DNA of 31,398 nucleotides from Bacteroidales bacterium (GTDB lineage: Bacteria; Bacteroidota; Bacteroidia; Bacteroidales; FEN-979), in NCBI GenBank assembly GCA_023231005.1, contig JALNWG010000028.1:1-31398 (forward strand), given 5' to 3'. The translations under genes were made by a program, and so were the position numbers. The notes under the pieces were generated by a model. That model did not search any database and was not told the origin of the DNA. It saw only the letters and a list, made by a program, of their open reading frames with translations. Position 1 is the stretch's first letter. Each line of letters begins with the position of its first letter. Shown here piece after piece: positions 24,473 to 31,398 of this stretch.

Positions 24473-25722
24473 CTCGTTGTAGCTTCGATGTGTTCGGTGA
24501 GTTTACCGAGACACCTTACATAGCTGCCATATTCATTGTCGTACCATCCGAAAATCTTGGCATGGGTCACCGGCAGGTTGATGTCACGGGCCTCATTAAC
24601 GCCCATGGATTGTAACAAGGAAGCAGGTATCGGAAGAAAACCAGTACGTGTATGGGTTTCGTGACCTTCAATAACAACGGCGGCAGGGAATCCCATGATA
24701 TCAGAAGAAACATTCTGCTTGTCGCTGAAATGGAGAAGGCCAATTTGAGATCCTTGTGATGCCTTACGGTATAAATTGTTGATATACCCTCCGCTGATCA
24801 CAGGCTCACCAAACGTATCGACCCTTGAGTTGAAAGTAATATTCAGTGAGATCAGCGATACTGTACTGGTTGGAATTCTTACAGAATCAGCCATGAATCC
24901 AATGTTGGCGATCTGTGGCAATACCATCTCCAGGGTTTTTCCAGCGCCTGTAGAGGAAAGAATGATGTTATCTAACACCGACCTGTTCTTTCTGAGATCG
25001 GATGTGCCGGCAGTTGGAACGGCATCGAGTACACTCTGGGTGTTGGTTGCGGAATGTACAGTCGACATCGAAGCGGTGAGGATTCTCATTGTTTCCTGAT
25101 CTTCAAGCAGGGGCTTCATCATGTGTGCAAGACCAGTGGTGGTGCAGCTTGCAGCCGAAACAACATGGTGCTGGTGGGGCTGGAAATTGAGATGGTTGAT
25201 TCCATATATCAAAGTCGGACTCTGACCGGAATCTTTATGGGATTTGTCTTTGATTTTAAATGGCGCACTTGCAATAACTTTCTGAGCGCCGGCTTCCAGA
25301 TGGCCTCTGAGGCTTCCCTTGGGATCATCCGACGGAATAGTGGGATCAAGGAACCTCCCCGTGCAATCAACTACGATCCGTACCCCTTCTTTAACCCACC
25401 CGATATTCCTCGGAATGCGTTCTTTCCTCAATATTTTGACTGGAAATCCTCCAAAATCCAACAAGCCGTTTTCTGCGTCTACAATTGATATCTCACATTT
25501 TTTTCCAGTGAAACCAAATAAAAAATGATCCAGCGAACCATACGTGGAATCCGTACTTATGGTTTGCATGATATCTTCCAGGCCTTTTCCAACCTCACGG
25601 CCTACATTGATCACAACCCCGTCAAAATAACGTGATTGCAAATGGTACCATAGGGTCAGTTTTCCGATTCGTCCCAATCCATTGATGCCCAGCAACTTTT
25701 TTTCTTTTGATGTGATTTCCAT
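24469..25722 (-). CDS. Enlarged, divergent GAPDH-family protein (417 aa), third gene of the GAPDH-dikinase-GAPDH operon
   Basis: Family reaction: phosphorylating oxidation of glyceraldehyde 3-phosphate with NAD(P). A Rossmann start GINGLGRIG lies at 12-20. The catalytic Cys is C193 in SAASCTTTG, the catalytic His is H223 in STVHSATNTQ, phosphate-site residues are kept in SSTGAGK (256-262), R282 lies in VRIPTSTVS, and WYDNEYG is near the C-terminus. Odd points: it is about 80 residues longer than normal GAPDH, with insertions after the second strand, around KIKDKSHKDSGQSPT, and in the catalytic domain. Where NAD-specific enzymes have an Asp after the second beta strand (V/L-ND), this one has INVGREVGKG (38-47), suggesting changed coenzyme use. 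SNASCTTN is altered to SAASCTTT. ATG at 25722 fits the family start. It lies 29 bp after the dikinase-like gene, so the two are co-transcribed. Catalysis looks possible but the substrate is uncertain. Confidence 0.9.
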   Translation of the reverse strand: MEITSKEKKLLGINGLGRIGKLTLWYHLQSRYFDGVVINVGREVGKGLEDIMQTISTDSTYGSLDHFLFGFTGKKCEISIVDAENGLLDFGGFPVKILRKERIPRNIGWVKEGVRIVVDCTGRFLDPTIPSDDPKGSLRGHLEAGAQKVIASAPFKIKDKSHKDSGQSPTLIYGINHLNFQPHQHHVVSAASCTTTGLAHMMKPLLEDQETMRILTASMSTVHSATNTQSVLDAVPTAGTSDLRKNRSVLDNIILSSTGAGKTLEMVLPQIANIGFMADSVRIPTSTVSLISLNITFNSRVDTFGEPVISGGYINNLYRKASQGSQIGLLHFSDKQNVSSDIMGFPAAVVIEGHETHTRTGFLPIPASLLQSMGVNEARDINLPVTHAKIFGWYDNEYGSYVRCLGKLTEHIEATTR

Positions 25723-25751
25723 GATATTTAGAGTTAACAGTTAGTTTCAGA

Positions 25752-28700
25752 TCAAAACTCCTGAATCCGGATAGGATAATTTCCCTGATAAATAATGCCC
25801 AGAGAACCATCAAGGGCAATTTTATCAAAGACTTTAAAAACAGTATCATTGATCTTGCATGTTCTTCCGCGTTCATCCATGACAAGCTCTGTACAGTTTA
25901 CTACACATACTTTGCCCAAACTGGAAGCAGTGACTGCAGCATGAGAGGTAGCTCCTCCTTTGCCGGTCAGAAGTCCGTCACATTCAAAGATCATTTCAAT
26001 ATCATCAGGTACCGTGTCTGGCCTGACCAGGATGCTATGCCCACCTTCATATTCTGTTTTTATGGCGTGAATATCCTCCATGTTGAATGCCACATATCCG
26101 TTTAAAACCTTATTGCCAATCCCGATGCCAGTCCCTGCCTGCTTCATTTTTTGACGGGTGAAGGCAAATACCACTTTCTTCTCATGTTTGGTAATGGACT
26201 GATCCCTGACCTGTAAAATATATAGATCGTCTGGCTCAGCAGTTTCAAAGGTGAATTCTATCTCCTGATGCCCAAAATCGTGCTTCCCAAGAAGATCATG
26301 GGCGAAATTGTTCAGTTTGTTGAAAATTTTTGGAAATGCACTTTCCAGAGAAAATGGGCTCTTCAGATAGTATTTTTTACGCTGGGCTTCGCTGATGGGT
26401 AAGGTGTTGACCAAACCAGCTACAATATCTTCTCCCTGGCTTAGAAATGAAAAATCTCCATTCAGGTGAATTCCCGGTGCACTTTCCCTTATATCACAAG
26501 TGAAAACGACACCTGACCCCGATTCCCGGTGGATGTTCCCGAATACCATCTGCTGAACAATCACGGCGGTTCCCCATTCCTGGGCTATCTGTAAATGACT
26601 GCGATATGCTTTGGCACGGGTGTTATTCCAGGAGTTAAATACCTCAATGATTGCCTGCCGAGCCTGAAGCAGTGGATCTGGTTCGAAATAGACATTCTGG
26701 TCTTTCAATATGTCTTTGTAAGTAAAAGCAATTTCCCGCATAATGGCTGGCGAAAAATCAATCTTCCGGGTAATGTCATATTTCTGCTTATATTCAAGCA
26801 TAACCTGGTCAAAAACATCCCTTTCAATGCCATACGACATCCCCCAAGTCTGGAGCAGGCGCCGATAACAATCCCAGGAAGTCCATCCAAAGTTAGACTG
26901 TTTGCTTAGGGTTTCTGTGATTTCGTCATTCAACCCTACATTCAGAAAGGTATTCATTGCCCCGGGCATCGAAATGGCCGATCCGGATCTTACACTGAGC
27001 AACAAAGGGTTGAGGGGATTAGCGAATTCGCGATGGGTAATTGTTTCAAGAGCCCGTATGTGTTGGGTAATCATGTTATCAATCTCCGCATGTAAGGATG
27101 GATGTTTCAGAATGGAACCCATCCGGCGAAATACCTCTGTTGTGAGAATAAATCCGGGAGGAACAGAATAACCGGTAAGAAATAATTTTTTCAGAAAATA
27201 TCCTTTTGACCCCAGAAATATCTGGCTGTCGATCAGCGGATTTTCTTCATTAAATGGACTGATCACTACATCGGGATCGTATGACATGATCTGGCGGATG
27301 TCATCGGGCGAAAAGTTGTCGGCCATGTTGTGAAGGCTGTTCATGACCTTCCCGATGAAATTGTCGAGCGACTGAATTAAAAATGCAGAAGATAGAAGAT
27401 CTCGAAAAAAACTTTCCGATTTTTTATGAATAAACTTGCTTAAAGATTTCTGATCCTGCTTGGCTTCAGATGGGAAAATCTGGGGAATAATCAATTTAAG
27501 AAGGTCATCATAAGAACTCAGAAAATAATGGTTGATGATCTCCTTTACACTTTCTCCCATAAACTGAAAAATGTTCAGGTACTGCCCGATGGTAAAACTT
27601 CCTGAACTCAGACTATATTGAAGCATCTGCAGATTCGAATCAAAACCCTGGTCGGGGATTCCATCCAATTCCAGACCTTCCTTCAGCAATTCGAGGATAG
27701 AATAGATGTTTTTCAGCGTCTTGGCGGTAATGTAATCGGTATTCATTTTACCAATGATCCGCTCCATAAGTACTGAAGCAATACCTTCCAACCGGAAAGT
27801 TACGCCGAGGGCTTCGAATTTTTTTTCATGATACTCCCCGTACATTGAAGGAATCCCGAAGGCAATATGGCGTTTGTGATAAATATTCTCCCATCCTTGA
27901 CTGGGGTTGGGATCAAAGATGATCTGGTTGAGCCGGCTCATGAAATTGAATATGAGCTTGAGCGCTTTTTCATCTTCTGATTTATCAAGATATTCCGATA
28001 ACTGTTGGATCTCTTCAGCAGTAAAAAAATTGTACCGGTTCAGAATCCCGGCAATATTAACCGTTTCAAATGAATACTTCTCTTTCAGAAGTTTGTATAA
28101 CCGTATGAGGAGCTGGACTCTGCGTACATCATGTTCTGTCCCCACATCAATAGTCGACAGCATCTTATCGATTTCATTCGATTCAAGCTCAGAAAGCTGA
28201 TTGACCGACAGATTTCCGGTTTCGCATAAGGCATTAACAACCTGATGAACTCCTGAAACCCAGGGGCCATTTACGTCAATGGTGCTGAGAACATCTGCCG
28301 GAATAAGCGATTTAAGCCGGTCAATGCGCAAATTCTTCCAGAAATTAAGAATCTCCAAACAAATACGAATATGCGAATTGTTCCCTTCTGTATGGATCTG
28401 CTTTCGTAAAAAATGAATCAGCTTGTCTGCCCGTTGTGTGGTCTCATCCAGCGAGGTGGTAACCTCACGTAACTCACCTTCGGCACCAATCTCACTGAAG
28501 TAAACCGGAAATATCCTGGTAAGCTGCTTGATCCTCTTGTAAATGGGAGCAATATTGGAATTTAATAACCGGGTAACATCACGTTGAAAAAGATCGGTGT
28601 CGAAGATAAAAATACCTCCCAACCTGAGATTGATGATCAAGGCCGATAGAAGTTTTTTCATGACTTCAGGGGCATACTCAATCAGTTCAAGCCACACCCT

Positions 28701-29849
28701 GATGTTTTTAATATGATTCCGGTCTACATGAAGTTGCCAGTTATCTGTAAGATATACCACTCCGGGAGTGACAAAGCCCATCCGGATGAGTTTGTTCTCA
28801 AAATAACGGATAAGGGTTAAATTGGAACTGTTCATGATCTCTTTTCCGAGTGTTAGCACCGAATCAAGAACCGTACCGACATAATTCTGCCTGAACTCTT
28901 CAAATAGCACAAACAAATCGTCAATGGAAGCAATGATCTGATCTTCGGTCAGCTCTTTGCTGATTTCCCGGATGACCCGGTTAAGATCCCAAAGCAGATA
29001 ATCCCGCTGATGAACCATTCCGGAAAGATGTAATAAAAAGAAAAGATAGTGTAATTTTTCAATCGCTTTTTCAAATTCATCCGTAAATTTTCTGAAGGCA
29101 GCTGCGATGTCGGTAAAGGAAAAAGCATGGCCCACTAAGGTGTCCCAATCTTCAGCCGCCTCCATTTTCCTCTGTTGATCATCGAAAAATGGTTTTCCAA
29201 GCGACAAAATGTTCCCTTTGTATTTATCTCCGAAAATTTTATTTTTAGAACGATACCATGTTTCAATCTGTGTTGTCGATTGCCAAAAATTCAGGTTTTT
29301 ACTGATAATAGTCCGCGTAAGGTTAAAAATCCGTGTGGAGAAGAATGGCTCGTGGGCAAGATTTTTGAGACTGTTGAATATCATTCCCAAATTAGCAATG
29401 TAACTGAATGTCTGTGTCTCAATATTCTCTTCTAATTTGTCAAGAGCATTTGTAATAACCTGCTTGTTATTGACGGGATCTGCCGAAAGATTCTCAAGGA
29501 ACTTAAGAAAGGTATATACAAGTTGTTCTGCTTGTTTGGGAGTGAGTTTCTCCTTTAAAAGCGTTGAAACAATGTTGCATAGAATATCAAAGGCGCGGAT
29601 GGCATCCGGATGAGCTTGATAAAACCAAAAATCGCCAATGAGGATTCCGGGGAGCTGTTCCACCACAAAGGAACGGTTGGAATAGGGGTGGTGGAATTCA
29701 GTGAAAAAATCCTCTGTCCGTTTGTGTATCCCCCAATAATTGCCCGATAGGCTGATAAACCATTGATGGTCACTGGGAATGATGATCTCTAAATCCCTGG
29801 TATGAGCCAGGTTTATCTCAAGTGCTTTTGACTGTAATTCGGGATTCAT
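25752..29849 (-). CDS. PPDK-like dikinase with ATP-grasp and phosphohistidine domains, huge N-terminal region, no PEP/pyruvate TIM barrel (1365 aa)
   Basis: Residues about 868-1215 form a pyruvate-phosphate-dikinase type ATP-grasp domain: LGSKGYFLKKL and YSVPPGF, SVRSGSAISMPGAMNT (Arg954), VIVQQMVFGN, SGSGVVFT, SQGEDIVAG, QEIEFT (Glu1198) and ILQVR (Gln1213). Residues about 1245-1345 form the swivelling phosphohistidine domain, with GLLTGKGGATSHAAV placing the phospho-accepting His at 1303. The protein ends about 60 residues later, so the C-terminal PEP/pyruvate-binding barrel of PPDK and PEP synthase is absent. The roughly 865 N-terminal residues look mostly helical, without signal peptide or membrane segments, and match nothing I recognise. 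Known relatives lacking the barrel (rifampin phosphotransferase, glucan water dikinase) use other acceptors, so ATP-dependent autophosphorylation and transfer to an unknown acceptor is a reasonable inference. ATG at 29849 is 21 bp after the first GAPDH; the second GAPDH starts 29 bp downstream. Confidence 0.92.
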   Translation of the reverse strand: MNPELQSKALEINLAHTRDLEIIIPSDHQWFISLSGNYWGIHKRTEDFFTEFHHPYSNRSFVVEQLPGILIGDFWFYQAHPDAIRAFDILCNIVSTLLKEKLTPKQAEQLVYTFLKFLENLSADPVNNKQVITNALDKLEENIETQTFSYIANLGMIFNSLKNLAHEPFFSTRIFNLTRTIISKNLNFWQSTTQIETWYRSKNKIFGDKYKGNILSLGKPFFDDQQRKMEAAEDWDTLVGHAFSFTDIAAAFRKFTDEFEKAIEKLHYLFFLLHLSGMVHQRDYLLWDLNRVIREISKELTEDQIIASIDDLFVLFEEFRQNYVGTVLDSVLTLGKEIMNSSNLTLIRYFENKLIRMGFVTPGVVYLTDNWQLHVDRNHIKNIRVWLELIEYAPEVMKKLLSALIINLRLGGIFIFDTDLFQRDVTRLLNSNIAPIYKRIKQLTRIFPVYFSEIGAEGELREVTTSLDETTQRADKLIHFLRKQIHTEGNNSHIRICLEILNFWKNLRIDRLKSLIPADVLSTIDVNGPWVSGVHQVVNALCETGNLSVNQLSELESNEIDKMLSTIDVGTEHDVRRVQLLIRLYKLLKEKYSFETVNIAGILNRYNFFTAEEIQQLSEYLDKSEDEKALKLIFNFMSRLNQIIFDPNPSQGWENIYHKRHIAFGIPSMYGEYHEKKFEALGVTFRLEGIASVLMERIIGKMNTDYITAKTLKNIYSILELLKEGLELDGIPDQGFDSNLQMLQYSLSSGSFTIGQYLNIFQFMGESVKEIINHYFLSSYDDLLKLIIPQIFPSEAKQDQKSLSKFIHKKSESFFRDLLSSAFLIQSLDNFIGKVMNSLHNMADNFSPDDIRQIMSYDPDVVISPFNEENPLIDSQIFLGSKGYFLKKLFLTGYSVPPGFILTTEVFRRMGSILKHPSLHAEIDNMITQHIRALETITHREFANPLNPLLLSVRSGSAISMPGAMNTFLNVGLNDEITETLSKQSNFGWTSWDCYRRLLQTWGMSYGIERDVFDQVMLEYKQKYDITRKIDFSPAIMREIAFTYKDILKDQNVYFEPDPLLQARQAIIEVFNSWNNTRAKAYRSHLQIAQEWGTAVIVQQMVFGNIHRESGSGVVFTCDIRESAPGIHLNGDFSFLSQGEDIVAGLVNTLPISEAQRKKYYLKSPFSLESAFPKIFNKLNNFAHDLLGKHDFGHQEIEFTFETAEPDDLYILQVRDQSITKHEKKVVFAFTRQKMKQAGTGIGIGNKVLNGYVAFNMEDIHAIKTEYEGGHSILVRPDTVPDDIEMIFECDGLLTGKGGATSHAAVTASSLGKVCVVNCTELVMDERGRTCKINDTVFKVFDKIALDGSLGIIYQGNYPIRIQEF

Positions 29850-29870
29850 GGAAACATTTTTTTTCGTTCA

Positions 29871-30875
29871 TTACAATCTGGAAATATAACTGATCAGATC
29901 GATGATCCGATTTGAGTAACCTATTTCATTATCATACCATGCCAAAACCTGAACAAAATCTCCGTCAATTACTTTGGTACTCAGTGCGTCAAAAATTGCC
30001 GAGTGGGAATTGTTGATGATATCGCTCGATACCACCGGGTCCTTGCAATATTCCAGAAATCCTTTCATCTGATGTTTTTCCGCAATCTGAAATACCTCGC
30101 GTACCAATGGGGGAGTAACCTTTTTGTTTAGCACTGCAGTCAGTTCAACAAAAGAACCATCTGGTACTGGCACACGGGTTGCAAAGCCATCGAACAGATT
30201 TTTCATCTCCGGCATAACGAGCGAAACAGATCGGATTGCACTGGATGTTGTGGGAATAAGGTTGACCGCGGCTGCGCGGGCACGACGGAAGTCCTGATTT
30301 GGGCCGTCAAGTATAGATTGATTGTTGGTATAAGGATGAACAGTGTTCATAAATGCTTTCTTCACCCCGAAGGAGTCGTTAAGAACTTTAAGCACCAACG
30401 CAACACAGTTGGTTGTACAAGAAGCGTTCGAGACAAAACGGTCGGAGGGAAGGAGTTGCTGATGATTAACCCCCATTACAATCGTCCTGTCAATTAAATC
30501 ATCACCCGGTGGACAGGTGAGGATGACTTTTTTTACACTACCACGCAAATGTTGATTAAGCTCTGAGCGGGTTTTAAAAAGTCCGCTTGATTCTACCACG
30601 ATTTCTGCTCCTGATAATTCCCAGGGAATGGTCGATGGATGTCTTTCTGAAGAAACGGGTATTCGCTTGTTGTTTACCAGTAAATAACCTTTTTCAACTT
30701 CTATTTCCGCTGAATACTTTCCATGGATGCTGTCATATTTCAGTAAATGTGCGAGCATTGAAATATCCATCGCGTCATTTAAATGTACAACCTCTATTTC
30801 AGACGATGTACAGGCAAGCCGGAAAACCATTTTGCCAATTCTTCCCAGTCCGTTGATCCCTATTTTAATAGCCAT
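29871..30875 (-). CDS. Type I GAPDH-like protein with altered phosphate-binding loop (334 aa), first gene of the operon
   Basis: A GAPDH-family protein of normal length. GINGLGRIGK (6-15) begins the NAD-binding domain, and LNDAMD keeps Asp34, the usual mark of NAD preference. The catalytic Cys is C153 in SNASCTTN, the catalytic His is H180 in NTVHPYTNNQ, Arg234 lies in FATRVPVPDGS, and WYDNEIGYSNR is present. The usual phosphate-binding loop, typically STGAAKA after IP, is instead TSSAIRS (210-216): the Thr-Gly pair that contacts inorganic phosphate has become Ser-Ser, and the following Ala-Lys is Ile-Arg. This may weaken or change substrate handling, so it may not be the housekeeping glycolytic enzyme. 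ATG at 30875. A clear promoter and leader hairpin lie upstream, and the dikinase-like gene begins 21 bp downstream. Confidence 0.93.
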   Translation of the reverse strand: MAIKIGINGLGRIGKMVFRLACTSSEIEVVHLNDAMDISMLAHLLKYDSIHGKYSAEIEVEKGYLLVNNKRIPVSSERHPSTIPWELSGAEIVVESSGLFKTRSELNQHLRGSVKKVILTCPPGDDLIDRTIVMGVNHQQLLPSDRFVSNASCTTNCVALVLKVLNDSFGVKKAFMNTVHPYTNNQSILDGPNQDFRRARAAAVNLIPTTSSAIRSVSLVMPEMKNLFDGFATRVPVPDGSFVELTAVLNKKVTPPLVREVFQIAEKHQMKGFLEYCKDPVVSSDIINNSHSAIFDALSTKVIDGDFVQVLAWYDNEIGYSNRIIDLISYISRL

Positions 30876-30921
30876 GAACGATTGATCACTTTGTTAGTCT
30901 GTCAAGTAATAATAGCAAAAG

Positions 30922-30950
30922 GATCAGGAGAAAATATTCTTCCCCTGATC
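30922..30950 (-). promoter_or_regulatory. Predicted 5'-terminal mRNA hairpin of the GAPDH-dikinase operon
   Basis: An inverted repeat with outer arms GATCAGG and CCTGATC. Reading inward, about 13 base pairs can form, two of them G-U, around a 3-nt loop. It begins only a few nucleotides after the predicted transcription start, leaving about 46 nt to the ATG. Such 5'-terminal stems can protect mRNA from decay or serve as regulatory sites. It has no U-tract, and no plus-strand gene ends here, so it is unlikely to be a terminator. Confidence 0.55.
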
Positions 30951-30959
30951 ATCATTCTA

Positions 30960-30967
30960 CAAATATA
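30960..30967 (-). promoter_or_regulatory. Bacteroidetes -7 promoter element (TATATTTG) for the GAPDH-dikinase operon
   Basis: A perfect TAnnTTTG match on the minus strand, 84 bp before the first GAPDH start. Predicted transcription start near 30953. No good -33 TTTG is visible. It is the only strong promoter candidate found for the three-gene operon. Confidence 0.6.
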
Positions 30968-31267
30968 AACATTTTTTCGGAGCATGTATTTTCCGCAGCG
31001 ATCATAGCCTGAAGGCCAAAATAAGACCGCTTCTCCCCAACAACCTAATCAAACCAGAAAGTTCGACAAGAGCGCCAGATGGCCGTGTCAAATTCTCCCG
31101 CTGATGCTCTTTCCCTTTTGCCATCGCTGTTTTTTATTTCTGCTCCTTTTTTATTTCATCGTTTTCCCCATCGAAAGTATTCCCTCCTGACCGATATTAA
31201 GGAGCCGGGAAATTTCATTGTACCGGTTTGTTTTATGGCTTTCGGTCAAACGTTTGTGTCAGTTTTT
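30968..31267. other. Intergenic stretch without a supported gene
   Basis: About 300 bp between the operon promoter and the end of the gene at the right edge. It contains a 10-bp palindrome, CAAACGTTTG (31247-31256), just after that gene's stop. Its short open frames are not convincing: 40 codons on the minus strand at 31002-31124, and 76 codons on the plus strand at 31079-31309. No clear terminator is seen. Confidence 0.5.
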
Positions 31268-31398
31268 TTAATTCCTGTGAGTGAAAATTTCCTTTCCGTC
31301 TTTTTTTAACGATAGCTCACCATGCCATTCGGTATATTCATAATTGCTGTTACTGTATTTAATACCGGATGCAGTGGTATCTTGCTTCAGCTCAATTT
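31268..31398 (-). CDS. C-terminal fragment of a small protein, possibly MliC-like (runs off the right edge)
   Basis: On the minus strand an open frame enters from the right edge and ends at TAA (31268-31270), giving 42 residues. The pattern ELKQDTTASGIKY, then YTEWHGELSLKKDGKEIF, resembles the C-terminal half of MliC/lysozyme-inhibitor-type domains, in which an S-A-S-G-x-R/K-Y segment is characteristic. These are small periplasmic or lipoprotein inhibitors of C-type lysozyme. With only the tail visible, the family call is tentative, but the frame reads as real coding sequence. Confidence 0.5.
   Translation of the reverse strand, partial: IELKQDTTASGIKYSNSNYEYTEWHGELSLKKDGKEIFTHRN

Noticed and set aside
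31002..31124. 40-codon minus-strand frame starting MAKGKEHQRENLT
   Set aside because: Short, poor spacing to the only SD-like GGAG, no family resemblance, and located directly upstream of the operon promoter. Probably chance.
31079..31309. 76-codon plus-strand frame with hydrophobic stretches
   Set aside because: Runs into the antisense of the coding fragment at the right edge, with no promoter or RBS; looks like a shadow frame.

Overview
This window looks like chromosomal DNA from an anaerobic or microaerophilic member of the Bacteroidetes (Bacteroidia-like). The evidence is the Bacteroidetes-type promoter element TAnnTTTG in front of several genes, very large secreted proteins built of PKD/Ig-like modules that end in a FISUMP domain (Fibrobacter succinogenes major paralogous domain), a two-domain rubrerythrin, and scarce Shine-Dalgarno sequences. 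I saw no tRNA, rRNA, CRISPR array, insertion sequence or phage gene.

Left part (1-14539, all minus strand): four giant surface or secreted proteins in a row. The leftmost runs off the window. Its start at 2500 and its reading frame are clear, and it carries highly similar tandem Ig-like modules. The next two (2641-5886 and 5922-11003) are paralogues with a shared N-terminal region of about 430 residues. The fourth (11150-14539) instead begins with an IgGFc-binding-protein-like N-terminal region. The last three all end in the same order: a module carrying the motif GLPLG, then FISUMP, then an extreme C-terminus of RCVKD or RCVKDL.

Middle (14562-19935, minus strand): rubrerythrin, a periplasmic M16 zinc peptidase and a GT39/PMT-like membrane glycosyltransferase, tightly packed and leading into the surface-protein genes. 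Gaps are 26, 11 and 22 bp. The glycosyltransferase could modify the surface proteins or the envelope; this is inference from context only.

The plus strand then carries an unusual 974-residue M28-type metallopeptidase with no signal peptide and about 640 unrecognised N-terminal residues (20131-23055), followed by a DEAD-box RNA helicase (23263-24465).

Right part (24469-30875, minus strand): the most striking locus, a compact three-gene operon. The order is a divergent GAPDH (334 aa); a 1365-aa protein joining an unknown region of about 865 residues to the ATP-grasp and phosphohistidine domains of pyruvate phosphate dikinase, without the PEP/pyruvate TIM barrel; and a second, enlarged GAPDH-like protein (417 aa) with an altered coenzyme-binding region. 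A TAnnTTTG promoter and a predicted hairpin at the very 5' end of the transcript precede it. I think it is the best candidate for an undescribed system: a phosphohistidine relay physically or functionally linked to two GAPDH-type proteins. The right edge holds the C-terminal end of a small protein that may be MliC-like.
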